Below are positions 5,807 to 13,708 of a stretch of 13,708 nt of DNA, piece after piece. Source of the DNA: Flavisolibacter sp. Lineage in GTDB: Bacteria > Bacteroidota > Bacteroidia > Chitinophagales > Chitinophagaceae. The notes beneath the pieces are model-generated. The model was not told where the DNA came from. It searched no databases and saw nothing but the letters and a program-made list of their open reading frames with translations. The stretch's first letter is position 1; every line of letters starts with the position of its first letter. Where the stretch lies: assembly GCA_013695175.1 (NCBI GenBank), contig JACDAZ010000049.1:1-13708 (forward strand), given 5' to 3'. A program made the position numbers and the translations under genes.

Positions 5807-7357
5807 ATGCCGATAGACCATGTTATTGTTGTTTACCTGATTTCTTTTCTTCTTGTTTTTCTTCCTTCTTTTGGTTTAGCAAAGATGTTTCAAAAAGCCG
5901 GTGTGGAAAGCTGGCGTGCATATATTCCTTTTTATAATACATGGATTATGCAGGGGTTGGCAAAAAGACCAAGACATTGGGTATTCTGGCAATTTATACC
6001 TGTAGTGGGTTGGTTTATCACCCCTGGTATTTTCATTGAGTTTGTAAAACTTTATGGACGCTTCAGCTTTGGCGATCACATACTGGCTTCCCTTTTTGCA
6101 CCATTTTATTTTCCATATCTGGGATCAAATGATAAAGTAAGATATATTGGTCCTGAGGGTGTAAGAAGATACGTAAAACCAAGCTGGCGTGAATGGATAG
6201 ATGCTGCCATTTTTGCTATTGTTGCTGCAACGCTGATTCGTACTTTTATTTTTGAAGCTTATACCATTCCCTCAGGATCCATGGAAAAAACATTGCTTGT
6301 CAATGATTTTTTGTTTGTAAGCAAGTTTAGTTATGGTCCGCGTATTCCAAATACGCCTCTTTCTATTCCATTTGTACATAATTATATACCGGGTAGCAGC
6401 AGAACATCTTATACCAAAGCTTTACAACTACCCTATATAAGATGGTTTTCATCACCTGTTGAAAGAGGTGATGTTGTAGTGTTTAATTTTCCTGCAGGTG
6501 ATACTGTTATTAATGCTGAAGGTTTTCAATCGTTACGACCATACTATGATATTAAAAGAGCTGCAGAAGCGGGGGACACAAATGCTGATTATTATTTAAA
6601 GAACAGGGATGATTATCCTTTAGTTGTTCACCCAGCAGATAAAACTGATAATTATATTAAAAGATGTGTGGCTATTGCTGGTGATACTTTGGAAATACGT
6701 GGAGCAAATATTTTCATTAATAGTAAATTAATGCAACCTCCACCAAAATCACAAATAAAATATTTAGTAGAACTAAATGTTTCCAATTTAGATGAAGATG
6801 TAATGCGTGAAAAATACTTTGTTGATGTAAATAATCCTAATCATATTGAATCGAGGGGAAGAAATGTATATGAAATAATGCTTACTGCAGAAGGTTTACA
6901 AAATATGCAGCAGGATGGATTGTTAAAACATGTACAACCTGTTTTGGAAGAACCACAAGCTACAGATCCGAGGTTATGGGGTTTATATTTATTTCCTTAC
7001 GATTCAGCGCACAAATGGACCATGGACTATTTTGGACCTATCTGGATCCCTGCTAAAGGTGCTACGCTGCAGTTAACACCACAGAATTATAAAATGTATG
7101 AAAGAACCATCAGGGTTTATGAGCAAAATGAATTTGTAAGGAGAGGTGATAAATTTTTAATCAACGGTAAGGAAACAAATTCTTATACTTTTAAAATGAA
7201 CTATTACTGGATGATGGGAGATAACAGGCATGAATCTCAGGACTCAAGATTTTGGGGTTTTGTACCGGAGGACAGGATAGTAGGAAAAGCATGGATGATC
7301 TGGTTTAGCTGGCAGGATGGGCCCAGGTGGAGCAGATTGTTTAGAATTGTAAAATAA
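5807..7357 (+). CDS. lepB: Signal peptidase I, long Bacteroidota form
   Basis: This is the 516-residue membrane serine protease that cuts signal peptides from exported proteins on the periplasmic side of the inner membrane. The N-terminal about 105 residues are an extra hydrophobic part with several membrane-associated segments (about 5-25, 57-80, 91-105) that E. coli LepB lacks in this form. A further membrane helix (about 130-150) leads into the catalytic box IPSGSM, nucleophile S158. The general base is K285 in NYIKRCVAIAGD, and the box GDNRHESQDSRFWGFVP (471-487) completes the fold. Ser158 to Lys285 is 127 residues (about 55 in E. coli LepB) and Lys285 to GDNR is 186, so both loops carry large insertions. 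All catalytic residues are present, so it should be active. It has its own promoter and a hairpin terminator. Confidence 0.95.
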   Translation: MPIDHVIVVYLISFLLVFLPSFGLAKMFQKAGVESWRAYIPFYNTWIMQGLAKRPRHWVFWQFIPVVGWFITPGIFIEFVKLYGRFSFGDHILASLFAPFYFPYLGSNDKVRYIGPEGVRRYVKPSWREWIDAAIFAIVAATLIRTFIFEAYTIPSGSMEKTLLVNDFLFVSKFSYGPRIPNTPLSIPFVHNYIPGSSRTSYTKALQLPYIRWFSSPVERGDVVVFNFPAGDTVINAEGFQSLRPYYDIKRAAEAGDTNADYYLKNRDDYPLVVHPADKTDNYIKRCVAIAGDTLEIRGANIFINSKLMQPPPKSQIKYLVELNVSNLDEDVMREKYFVDVNNPNHIESRGRNVYEIMLTAEGLQNMQQDGLLKHVQPVLEEPQATDPRLWGLYLFPYDSAHKWTMDYFGPIWIPAKGATLQLTPQNYKMYERTIRVYEQNEFVRRGDKFLINGKETNSYTFKMNYYWMMGDNRHESQDSRFWGFVPEDRIVGKAWMIWFSWQDGPRWSRLFRIVK

Positions 7358-7370
7358 TATACCTTTATCA

Positions 7371-7392
7371 ATCCCGCTTCGGCGGGATATTT
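7371..7392 (+). terminator. UUCG-loop hairpin after lepB
   Basis: ATCCCGC (7371-7377), loop TTCG, GCGGGAT (7382-7388) form a perfect 7-bp stem closed by a stable UUCG loop, followed by ATTTT. It starts 13 nt after the lepB stop. The T-run is short, so termination before cdd may be partial. Confidence 0.6.
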
Positions 7393-7410
7393 TGTCTCTA
7401 ATATCCACGT

Positions 7411-7896
7411 ATGAAAGAAGCCAAATTTGAATTTCAATATAAAGTTTACGATAGCATAGACGAATTACCGGAAGAACAGCAAATGCTTTTAAACAAAGCA
7501 AAAGAAGCAACCGATAAAGCTTATGCTCCCTATTCAAAATTTAAAGTAGGTGCCATTGCCAAATTAGCTAATGGAGAAACTATATCAGGTACCAACCAGG
7601 AGAATGCTTCTTTTCCTGTTGGTCTTTGTGCAGAGCGTGTTTTATTATCTTCTCTATCTTCTTTGTATCCTAATGTTGGCATTGATACAATTGCTATAAG
7701 TTATAAAAGCGAAAACCAGGTTAGTGATCATCCTGTCTCTCCTTGTGGCATTTGCAGGCAATCCTTACAGGAGTTTGAAAGCAGGGTTAATCACCCCATT
7801 CAATTAGTATTGGGTGGGTTAACAGGTCCTGTATACGTTATAAAAAGTGCAGGTTGTTTATTGCCGCTGGCTTTTACAAGTGAAGAATTAACTTAA
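7411..7896 (+). CDS. cdd: Cytidine deaminase
   Basis: This 161-residue zinc enzyme of pyrimidine salvage deaminates cytidine and deoxycytidine to uridine and deoxyuridine in the cytoplasm. Motifs in order are AYAPYSKFKVGA (37-48), the substrate-contact region NQENASFP (62-69), the CAE box with zinc ligand C73 and catalytic E75, and the PCGICRQ box with zinc ligands C112 and C115. This is the three-cysteine, homotetrameric type, slightly longer than the usual 130-140 residues because of an N-terminal extension of about 20 residues. The start lies 22 nt after the hairpin that follows lepB. Its last 9 bases overlap the convergent ogt gene. Confidence 0.95.
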   Translation: MKEAKFEFQYKVYDSIDELPEEQQMLLNKAKEATDKAYAPYSKFKVGAIAKLANGETISGTNQENASFPVGLCAERVLLSSLSSLYPNVGIDTIAISYKSENQVSDHPVSPCGICRQSLQEFESRVNHPIQLVLGGLTGPVYVIKSAGCLLPLAFTSEELT

Positions 7897-8391
7897 GTCA
7901 GAAGTGCTGAAGGGAATCTGTTGCACACCTAAAGCGTACTTTGCTTCATGTTGCAGCAACCATCTTTTTTTATTTAACCCCCCGGCATAACCCACTAAAG
8001 ATTGATTGGATCCAATAACCCTGTGGCAGGGAATGATAATAGCAATTTTATTTTTTCCATTAGCACCGGCAACTGCACGTATTGCTTTTAAATCTCCATA
8101 TTGCATTGCGAGTTGATGGTAAGAAATGGTTTTCCCATAGGGTATCTGGAAAAGTAGTTTCCAGATTATATTTTGAAAATCAGTTCCTTCCTGGTTAAGC
8201 GGAATATGAAATTTTTTTCTTTTCCCTGCAAAATATTCGTCAAGTTGTTTTGTACAAGTCTGAAGAAGTTTATGTTCCTGGCTAGTTGTTTGTTCTTCTT
8301 CAACAAAAAAAACAGACTTTATATATTTATCTGAACATTGCAGTTGCAGTAAGCCAACTGGTGAGGAATAATATGAGGTGAAAAGGTTCAT
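7888..8391 (-). CDS. ogt: Methylated-DNA-protein-cysteine methyltransferase
   Basis: This 167-residue suicide repair protein moves the alkyl group from O6-alkylguanine in DNA to its own cysteine. The active site IIPCHRVIG has acceptor C122 and the PCHR signature. Upstream lie the helix-turn-helix with the arginine finger R105 in AIRAVAGANGKN, and the winged part GYAGGLNKKRWLLQHE (134-149). There is no Ada metal-binding or AraC domain, so this is a stand-alone Ogt/MGMT rather than Ada. The start ATG overlaps the stop of the preceding CsaA-like gene by one base (TAATG), which suggests translational coupling. It is the last gene of the topA operon, and its 3' end overlaps cdd by 9 bases. Confidence 0.95.
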   Translation of the reverse strand: MNLFTSYYSSPVGLLQLQCSDKYIKSVFFVEEEQTTSQEHKLLQTCTKQLDEYFAGKRKKFHIPLNQEGTDFQNIIWKLLFQIPYGKTISYHQLAMQYGDLKAIRAVAGANGKNKIAIIIPCHRVIGSNQSLVGYAGGLNKKRWLLQHEAKYALGVQQIPFSTSDLS

Positions 8392-8729
8392 TACCCGATC
8401 TTCATACCGTTAGACATTGTGCGCTCCGGCTTTAATAAAATTACATCCTTATTTTCATCATAAATACCTAAGACAAGACATTCACTGTAAAAATTAGCTA
8501 TTTGTTTCGGTGGAAAATTAATAATGGCAATTATCTGCAAGCCTAAAAGATCTTCAGGTTTATACATTTTTGTTATTTGGGCAGATGATTTTTTTATTCC
8601 GATCTCAGGTCCAAAATCAATAGTTAATTTATATGCAGGTTTTCTTGCACCTGCAAAATCATCAGCATGTGTTATAGTTCCGGTTCTGATGTCAATTTTT
8701 TCAAAATCACTCCAATTGATTGTTTCCAC
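8391..8729 (-). CDS. csaA: CsaA-like tRNA-binding domain protein
   Basis: This 112-residue protein is a free-standing tRNA-binding OB fold of the kind found at the C-terminus of bacterial methionyl-tRNA synthetase. It follows the CsaA family from end to end: FEKIDIRTGTI (9-19), KPAYKLTIDFGPEIGIKKSSAQIT (30-53), NFPPKQIANF and the closing NGMKIG. CsaA has been described as a dimeric protein with chaperone-like and export-related effects in Bacillus, and its true role in most bacteria is unclear. The start codon is GTG at 8729, with no better ATG upstream. It lies 12 nt after the SirB1-like gene and couples to ogt through a one-base TAATG overlap. Confidence 0.9.
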   Translation of the reverse strand: METINWSDFEKIDIRTGTITHADDFAGARKPAYKLTIDFGPEIGIKKSSAQITKMYKPEDLLGLQIIAIINFPPKQIANFYSECLVLGIYDENKDVILLKPERTMSNGMKIG

Positions 8730-8741
8730 GATATAATTAAA

Positions 8742-9605
8742 TTAATCAAGTAAAGAAGCTAATTGTAAAAGTTCATCACGCTTATAATAATTTTTTTCAT
8801 CATCAAAACACTTCGACATTTCCTCAAACAAGGTTTGTATAACGCGTTTGTTCGTAAACGGTTTAAAGTATGATTGAATCGGCGGAACAGAGATTCTTTT
8901 AAAATAACTTTCAATATCCTTATGCGAAAAAACCTGCCCACTGGTAGGTTCAATAAAAAATTCAATCTTAGTTACATAATCATCTGTTTCGCTGCTATAA
9001 CCGGGCTTAAAATATGCCAGAACAAATTGTTTAGGAATACCAACTGCCTTTACAGGAATATCAAGCAGATCGCACAGTAAAAGGTAGAGTATGTTATTGC
9101 TTAACTGGTTACCTTTTTTTGTTTCAATTACTTTATGAATCAGAAAATCATTGATATTAGTATAACTGATTTCATGTCCTTTCAGTCCATAGTAACCATA
9201 TAATATACCTGTTACTATTCTTATTTGTTCTAAAGGTGTTAGGTAATTATTTAGTTCAAGCCAAATGTTTCTTCTTAGCTTTTCTATTTCCAGTAGAACA
9301 GGTGAGGAGCTAAGTTCGGGATATTGAAATTTGCAGGCGAGTAATGCGCCAACCATTAAATCATGATGTCCGGAGATACTCCATTGCCTGAGGTCTTCAT
9401 GAAGATCATTAAAGTGCAATCGATGTATCAGGCTTTCAATCCTGCCTTGTATTTCTTCATCCGGTGTTGTTTCCCACAGGTGTTCCAGGTTTGGAATGAT
9501 CATCTTCCCGTATCCCACAAGTTTTTCTGATACCGCACCGAAAACCTCTTCATCAGGGTCGTCAATAAGGTTTAGTAAAGCTGATATTTCATTTACATCA
9601 CTCAT
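8742..9605 (-). CDS. SirB1-like protein with transglutaminase-like core
   Basis: This 287-residue protein resembles the SirB1/Transglut_core2 group. Residues 1-65 are helical and repeat-like (DPDEEVFGAVSEKLVGYG). The central region about 100-200 carries the recognisable block KGNQLSNNILYLLL...IPVKAVGIPKQFVLAYF (164-199), equivalent to the KGNP-ISL...GxPGHF stretch of SirB1. Like other members, it shows no Cys-His-Asp transglutaminase triad in this block, and the usual GHF motif is KQF here, so catalysis is doubtful. In other bacteria SirB1 genes often lie near prmC/prfA; here the gene is second in the topA operon, with its ATG overlapping the topA stop by one base (TAATG). Cytoplasmic, with no signal peptide. 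The function is unknown. Confidence 0.75.
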   Translation of the reverse strand: MSDVNEISALLNLIDDPDEEVFGAVSEKLVGYGKMIIPNLEHLWETTPDEEIQGRIESLIHRLHFNDLHEDLRQWSISGHHDLMVGALLACKFQYPELSSSPVLLEIEKLRRNIWLELNNYLTPLEQIRIVTGILYGYYGLKGHEISYTNINDFLIHKVIETKKGNQLSNNILYLLLCDLLDIPVKAVGIPKQFVLAYFKPGYSSETDDYVTKIEFFIEPTSGQVFSHKDIESYFKRISVPPIQSYFKPFTNKRVIQTLFEEMSKCFDDEKNYYKRDELLQLASLLD

Positions 9606-12193
9606 TAATTTTTCTTTTTACTTGCCGCTTTTTTACCGGCAGTTTTACTTGCTGCTTTTTTTGTTGCTGTTTTCTTTGCTGCCGCTTTTTTGGTAAAAGC
9701 TCCGGGTAACTGGTCTTCAATCATTTTTTTTACATCTTCCAGGCTAAGATTTTTTACATCTTCCTCATTTAATTTTTCACCGCTTTTGCTTCTGCCAAGT
9801 TTCAGCATTTTTTTACTAAAACGTATAAAGGGTCCCCATCTTCCATTTTCGATACTAATTTTTTCAGATGGCCATTGTTGAATATACCTGTTGGCTTCTT
9901 TAGTTATTTTCTTTTCAATCAACTCATATATCTGCTGTTGGTTAAGGGTATCAAAGTTATAAGCCCGTGGTACATTTATAAACATGTCGTTCCATTTGAT
10001 AAAGGGGCCAAACCTGCCTTTACCTTTTGTAACAGGTAAGTTTTCGTAATGAGCAACAGGAGCATCAATCCTTTGTTTTTCTACAATCAGTTCAAGCGCA
10101 CGGTCCATATCAACATTCAATGCATCTTCACCTTTTGGAATAGAAATAAATTGTTCGCCAAATTTTACATAAGGTCCAAACCTGCCCACATTTACAGAAA
10201 CTTCCTGTCCTTCGTGTTCGCCTATAGTACGCGGTAATTGAAATAATTTTAGTGCTTCTTCAAGCGTAATTGTTTCTATACTTTGTTCTTGTTTTAACCT
10301 GGCAAATCTTGCTTTTTCTTCTTCATCAGTTTTTCCAATTTGCACCATAGGGCCATACCTTCCCATTCTGGCTATAATTGGTTTACCAGATTCAGGGTCA
10401 TTTCCTAACTCACGTTCACCACTTATTCTTACTGCAGTTTCTATTGTTTTTTTTACATCCTCTTTAAATGGATTATAAAAATCATCAATCATTTTATTCC
10501 ACTTTATTTTACCGCGTGCAACTTCATCAAACTCTTCTTCAATGCGTGCAGTAAAACTATAATCCATTATATCATCAAAATGCTGTTTCAAAAAATCGGT
10601 TACTACTAATCCCAGATCAGTAGGAAATAATTTATTTTTTTCAGCACCAAAATTTTCCGTTTCAGTACACTTGGTTATTTTTTCATCTTTTAAAATAAAT
10701 AACCGGAATTCTCTTTGCAAACCTTCTTTATCTCTTTTTTCTACATAACCTCTTTTTTGTATAGTGGATATAGTAGGAGCATAAGTTGATGGTCTTCCTA
10801 TTCCCAGCTCTTCCAGTTTTTTCACAAGTGATGCCTCTGTATATCTTGGTAGTGGTCGGGTAAATCTTTCTGTTGCCCTCATTTCCAACAGATCAAGTTG
10901 CTGACCCGCTGTTAATGGAGGTAACATTCCCTCAGTGTCTGAATTTTCTTCGTTTTCTTCATCATCAAGATCTTCCCTGTATACCTTTAAGAAACCATCA
11001 AACTTTAAAACTTCACCTTGTGCTGTTAGTTCTGCATTAGCTTTTGATACATTAATTTTTGCAATTGTTTTTTCCAGTTCCGCATCAGCCATTTGCGATG
11101 CCATTGTTCTTTTCCATATCAGTTCATAAAGCCTTTTTGTATCAGCATCATTTACTGTTGAATTAGACATATATGTTGGCCTGATTGCTTCATGGGCTTC
11201 CTGGGCAGAATCATTCTTGCTTTTATATTTCCTGGCCTGATAATATTTGTCTCCGTATGATGATGTAACCGTTTTACGAATATCATCCATCGCTGTTTCA
11301 CTCAGGTTAACAGAATCGGTACGCATATAAGAGATATGTCCGTTTTCATACAGCTTTTGTGCTAGTAACATGGTTCTGCTAACACTGTATCCTAATTTTC
11401 TGCTGGCTTCCTGTTGTAATGTTGATGTAGTAAATGGTGCAGATGATGACCTGCGAGTTGGTTTTACCTGAACATCAGTTACTTTATATGAAGATCCTGT
11501 ACATTGTTGTAAAAAACTTTCTGCACCGTTGGCATCAGAAAATTTATTGCCTTCAGCTTTGAAAGAAACTTGTTTGTTGTTGATGTCTTTTGCATTAAAA
11601 ACCGCTTCTATTTTAAAGTTGCTTTGTATATTAAATGCATTTATTTCTCTTTCTCTTTCAGCTATCAATCTTACAGCTACACTTTGAACACGACCCGCAC
11701 TCAGGTTGTTCTTCATGCTCATTTTACGCCACAGTACCGGGCTTAATTCAAATCCTACGATGCGGTCCAGTATCCGTCTTGCCTGCTGTGCATTCACCAG
11801 GTTCATGTCCACAGTTCTTGGATTTTGAACTGCTTTTTGAATAGCAGGTTTTGTGATCTCGTGAAAAACAATCCTTTTTGTGGTTTTTGGATCAAGACCA
11901 AGCACTTCACACAAGTGCCAGCTTATTGCTTCTCCTTCACGGTCCTCATCCGTTGCCAGCCATACTTCATCACTTCTTTTTGCATACTGCTTCAGGTCTT
12001 TTACAACTTTTTGTTTTTCGTCGGGTACAATATAAGAAGGTGTATAATTATTTTTTACGTCAATACCCATATCACCTTTTTCAAGGTCACGTATATGACC
12101 ATAGCAGCTTTTAACTTCAAAGTCTTTACCTAATATTTTTTCTATTGTTTTAGCTTTTGCCGGCGACTCAACTATCAACAAATTTTTGGCCAT
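9605..12193 (-). CDS. topA: DNA topoisomerase I
   Basis: This 862-residue type IA topoisomerase relaxes negative supercoils behind RNA polymerase. The TOPRIM domain has VESPAKAKT with E9 and TDEDREGE with D82, D84 and E86. The catalytic core has SAGRVQSVAVRL (165-176), the active tyrosine Y289 in GHISYMRTDS, and the GIGRPSTYA block (464-472). The C-terminal part lacks the Cys4 zinc ribbons of E. coli TopA. It carries four repeats of the GR(F/Y/W)GP type at about 611-620, 670-679, 726-735 and 784-793. A Lys/Ala-rich histone-like tail (835-862) follows and probably binds DNA non-specifically. This is the usual layout in Bacteroidota. It appears to head an operon with the SirB1-like gene, csaA and ogt. 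I found no convincing promoter in the 104 nt upstream. Confidence 0.97.
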   Translation of the reverse strand: MAKNLLIVESPAKAKTIEKILGKDFEVKSCYGHIRDLEKGDMGIDVKNNYTPSYIVPDEKQKVVKDLKQYAKRSDEVWLATDEDREGEAISWHLCEVLGLDPKTTKRIVFHEITKPAIQKAVQNPRTVDMNLVNAQQARRILDRIVGFELSPVLWRKMSMKNNLSAGRVQSVAVRLIAEREREINAFNIQSNFKIEAVFNAKDINNKQVSFKAEGNKFSDANGAESFLQQCTGSSYKVTDVQVKPTRRSSSAPFTTSTLQQEASRKLGYSVSRTMLLAQKLYENGHISYMRTDSVNLSETAMDDIRKTVTSSYGDKYYQARKYKSKNDSAQEAHEAIRPTYMSNSTVNDADTKRLYELIWKRTMASQMADAELEKTIAKINVSKANAELTAQGEVLKFDGFLKVYREDLDDEENEENSDTEGMLPPLTAGQQLDLLEMRATERFTRPLPRYTEASLVKKLEELGIGRPSTYAPTISTIQKRGYVEKRDKEGLQREFRLFILKDEKITKCTETENFGAEKNKLFPTDLGLVVTDFLKQHFDDIMDYSFTARIEEEFDEVARGKIKWNKMIDDFYNPFKEDVKKTIETAVRISGERELGNDPESGKPIIARMGRYGPMVQIGKTDEEEKARFARLKQEQSIETITLEEALKLFQLPRTIGEHEGQEVSVNVGRFGPYVKFGEQFISIPKGEDALNVDMDRALELIVEKQRIDAPVAHYENLPVTKGKGRFGPFIKWNDMFINVPRAYNFDTLNQQQIYELIEKKITKEANRYIQQWPSEKISIENGRWGPFIRFSKKMLKLGRSKSGEKLNEEDVKNLSLEDVKKMIEDQLPGAFTKKAAAKKTATKKAASKTAGKKAASKKKN

Positions 12194-12297
12194 AAGTTCT
12201 TATTCCTGCATTTTTATTAACAATGAAATCATGCAAGTTTACGGCAAGAATAGTAATTTTTGTTTAGAACAGCATTACGATACTAGTATATGCAACT

Positions 12298-12915
12298 TTA
12301 TTTAAGAAGATGTTTTACTTCATTAACCGCTTTGGCAGCCCATTTTTTATATTCTTTTTCCGAAGGATGAACCCCATCCTGCACAGTAGATATTTTTTTG
12401 GTTTTGATTGTCTTACTGTTTGTTGAAATATCTATATACTGAGCTTTATATTGTACTGAAACTGCCCTGCAAACAGAATTAAATAACTCTATCTGGTGAG
12501 AAATTTTTTCACGATCCATTTTTTTTGCAAAAGGGGTAATGCTATAATCCGGAATGGAAAATACGAGTACATGATCTGCTTTTCCGCCAGCCAGCCCTAA
12601 AGCTGTATTTAACAAATTTTCAAATTGCATTTTATACTCCTCAATGCTTCTTCCCCTGTATTGGTTATTAACACCAATTTATAATGAAACAAGATTATAC
12701 TGGTTTAAAAAATTATATTCCTCTATTGCAGCAGCTAATTCATCTGTGGTCCATCCTGTTTTAGCAATAATCTCCGGTGCTGCAAATGCATGTTTTTTTT
12801 TCCTTAAAGCCTGTACAAATTGATAAGGGAAACTGTTTTGTAAGGGTAAACCTTCACCTATCGTGTATGAATCTCCTAAAGCCAGGTAAGTGTTTAATTT
12901 TTGATTGTTATGCAT
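12298..12915 (-). pseudogene. SGNH/GDSL-family esterase interrupted by an in-frame stop
   Basis: Read through one ochre codon, this is a complete SGNH hydrolase of about 205 residues. Block I is ALGDSYTIGEG with nucleophile S16. Block II is the Gly in AKTGWTTDEL. Block III reads IGVNNQYRG directly after the stop, and block V is DGVHPSEKEY with D180 and H183. The codons on both sides are in one frame: NLVSL (ending 12682), TAA at 12679-12681, then IGVNNQYRGRSIEEYK, then the downstream ATG at 12630. No bases are missing, so a single substitution (CAA or TTA to TAA) explains it. Without read-through only a 78-residue fragment lacking the Asp-His pair is made. There is no signal peptide. It starts 29 nt after the alpha/beta hydrolase stop and is probably cotranscribed with it. 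A sequencing error is possible. Confidence 0.8.
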
Positions 12916-12944
12916 AAGATCTGTTTAAAAATAGCCACAAATCT

Positions 12945-13708
12945 TTATAAAAAATCAATTATGGCTTTAACAACTTTGTTATCCCTGTAAATTCTTCTAT
13001 GACCTAAACCTTCTGTAATGATAAACCTGAAATTGCTGTAATTTTTTTCAATCAAAGGTTCAATATCACTGTAAGGAGTCATATTATCGTTTTTATCCTG
13101 CAAAAACAAAACCTGATTTTTAATATTTTGTGCTGCACGTACAATAGAAAACCATTCTGTTGAATGTCCACTTTGCTCCTCAATAATTTTATGAAATTCT
13201 TCCTGCACCTCATCATTGAGATTTAAAATCTGAAATAAAGAATTAGCTGCAGTTTTTGTTTCTGTTGCGGGGGCTATCAGTGCCATTTTTATTTCGTCAT
13301 CATAATCCCATTCCTCTGCCGCCAGGCATAAGGCCAATCCACCAAATGAGTGAGCAATGAAACCGTAGATTGGTCCATAATTTTCATACAGGTGATTGAT
13401 TAAATTTTTATAAGTAATTACATTAACAGTTTTGCCTGTGCTTCTTCCATGTGCCGGGGCATCAAAAGCCAATACACAATAATTTTTTCGGATAAGGGGT
13501 TTTACATACCTGTCAAAATTTATAACAGATGATTCAAAACCATGAAGGATCAGAACCTTTTTAATTCCATCTTTGTTCCACCTGTAACCGGTTATCCTGT
13601 ATTGTTGAAATGGAAAATGAAGGATTTCGGCTTCTGTAAATATTTTAGGTAGCTTTTTTTATTTCTGTATTGAGGGGTGCAAAAAAGCTCAAATGCTTTG
13701 CTTGCTGC
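12945..13708 (-). pseudogene. Alpha/beta hydrolase, frameshifted and cut by the right edge
   Basis: The main frame (13658 down to 12945, open but with no good start codon) encodes an alpha/beta hydrolase of the small lipase/thioesterase type. It shows VLILHGFESS (oxyanion strand), FDAPAHGRS, the nucleophile elbow AHSFGG (Ser at 13347-13349), the acid region FLQDKNDNMTP and the catalytic GLGHRRI. The frame is closed upstream by TAA (13659-13661). Another frame from 13708 reads AASKAFELFCTPQYRNKK, which looks like the missing N-terminal part. The two frames meet in a run of seven A (minus strand, 13654-13660), and one extra A would join them as NKKKLPKIF. So the gene has a one-base deletion here or uses slippage at the run, or the read is wrong. 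The true start lies beyond the window. The substrate is unknown. Confidence 0.72.

Noticed and set aside
11825..12133. 102-codon plus-strand frame inside topA
   Set aside because: It is antisense to the conserved TOPRIM region; the aromatic-rich peptide is typical of shadow translation of AT-rich coding DNA.
12194..12297. Promoter of topA
   Set aside because: TATTCTTG and TAAACTTG occur on the minus strand, but each has a mismatch and no TTG at 19-21 nt upstream, so neither was called.

Overview
The window looks like an ordinary chromosomal stretch from a Bacteroidota bacterium, probably a member of the Chitinophagaceae or a close relative. The evidence is low-GC coding sequence, weak or absent Shine-Dalgarno sites, several matches to the Bacteroidota promoter form (TTTG/TTG, about 19-20 nt, TAnnTTTG), and protein types common in that phylum: a long signal peptidase I, a short receiver-AAA+ regulator, and TopA with glycine/aromatic C-terminal repeats and a Lys/Ala tail. 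I see no phage, insertion sequence, CRISPR, tRNA or rRNA. The genus is inference.

Left part (1-3300): the 3' end of a thiolase gene, then a 313-bp gap between convergent genes that carries a small family of palindromic repeats. A SemiSWEET sugar transporter gene (minus strand) follows. Divergent from it is a tandem pair of small paralogous Cys-rich lipoproteins, then pdhB (pyruvate dehydrogenase E1 beta) with its own predicted promoter. The 377-bp gap after pdhB holds a likely pdhB terminator and a second promoter-plus-strong-terminator unit that could make a short RNA of about 60 nt.

Middle part (3660-7900): a receiver-AAA+ response regulator of the NtrC class without a DNA-binding domain overlaps tail to tail with a MerR/CarH-like regulator. 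The latter keeps the cobalamin photoreceptor signature W-x9-EH and the B12 axial histidine. The 103-bp divergent gap between it and lepB holds three related direct repeats that overlap the predicted lepB promoter. lepB ends at a UUCG-loop hairpin and is followed by cdd (cytidine deaminase).

Right part (7888-13708, all minus strand): a probable operon topA - SirB1-like protein - CsaA-like tRNA-binding protein - ogt, in which two junctions are one-base TAATG overlaps. Upstream of topA lie two hydrolase genes that both look broken in this sequence. One is an SGNH/GDSL esterase with one in-frame ochre codon. The other is an alpha/beta hydrolase with a one-base frameshift in a run of seven A, running off the right edge.

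Most genes are housekeeping. The points most worth following are the CarH-like regulator with its repeat array, the HTH-less regulator with a GSFTSA loop, the candidate short RNA after pdhB, the paired four-Cys lipoproteins, and the two neighbouring broken hydrolases. I found no convincing new multi-gene system.
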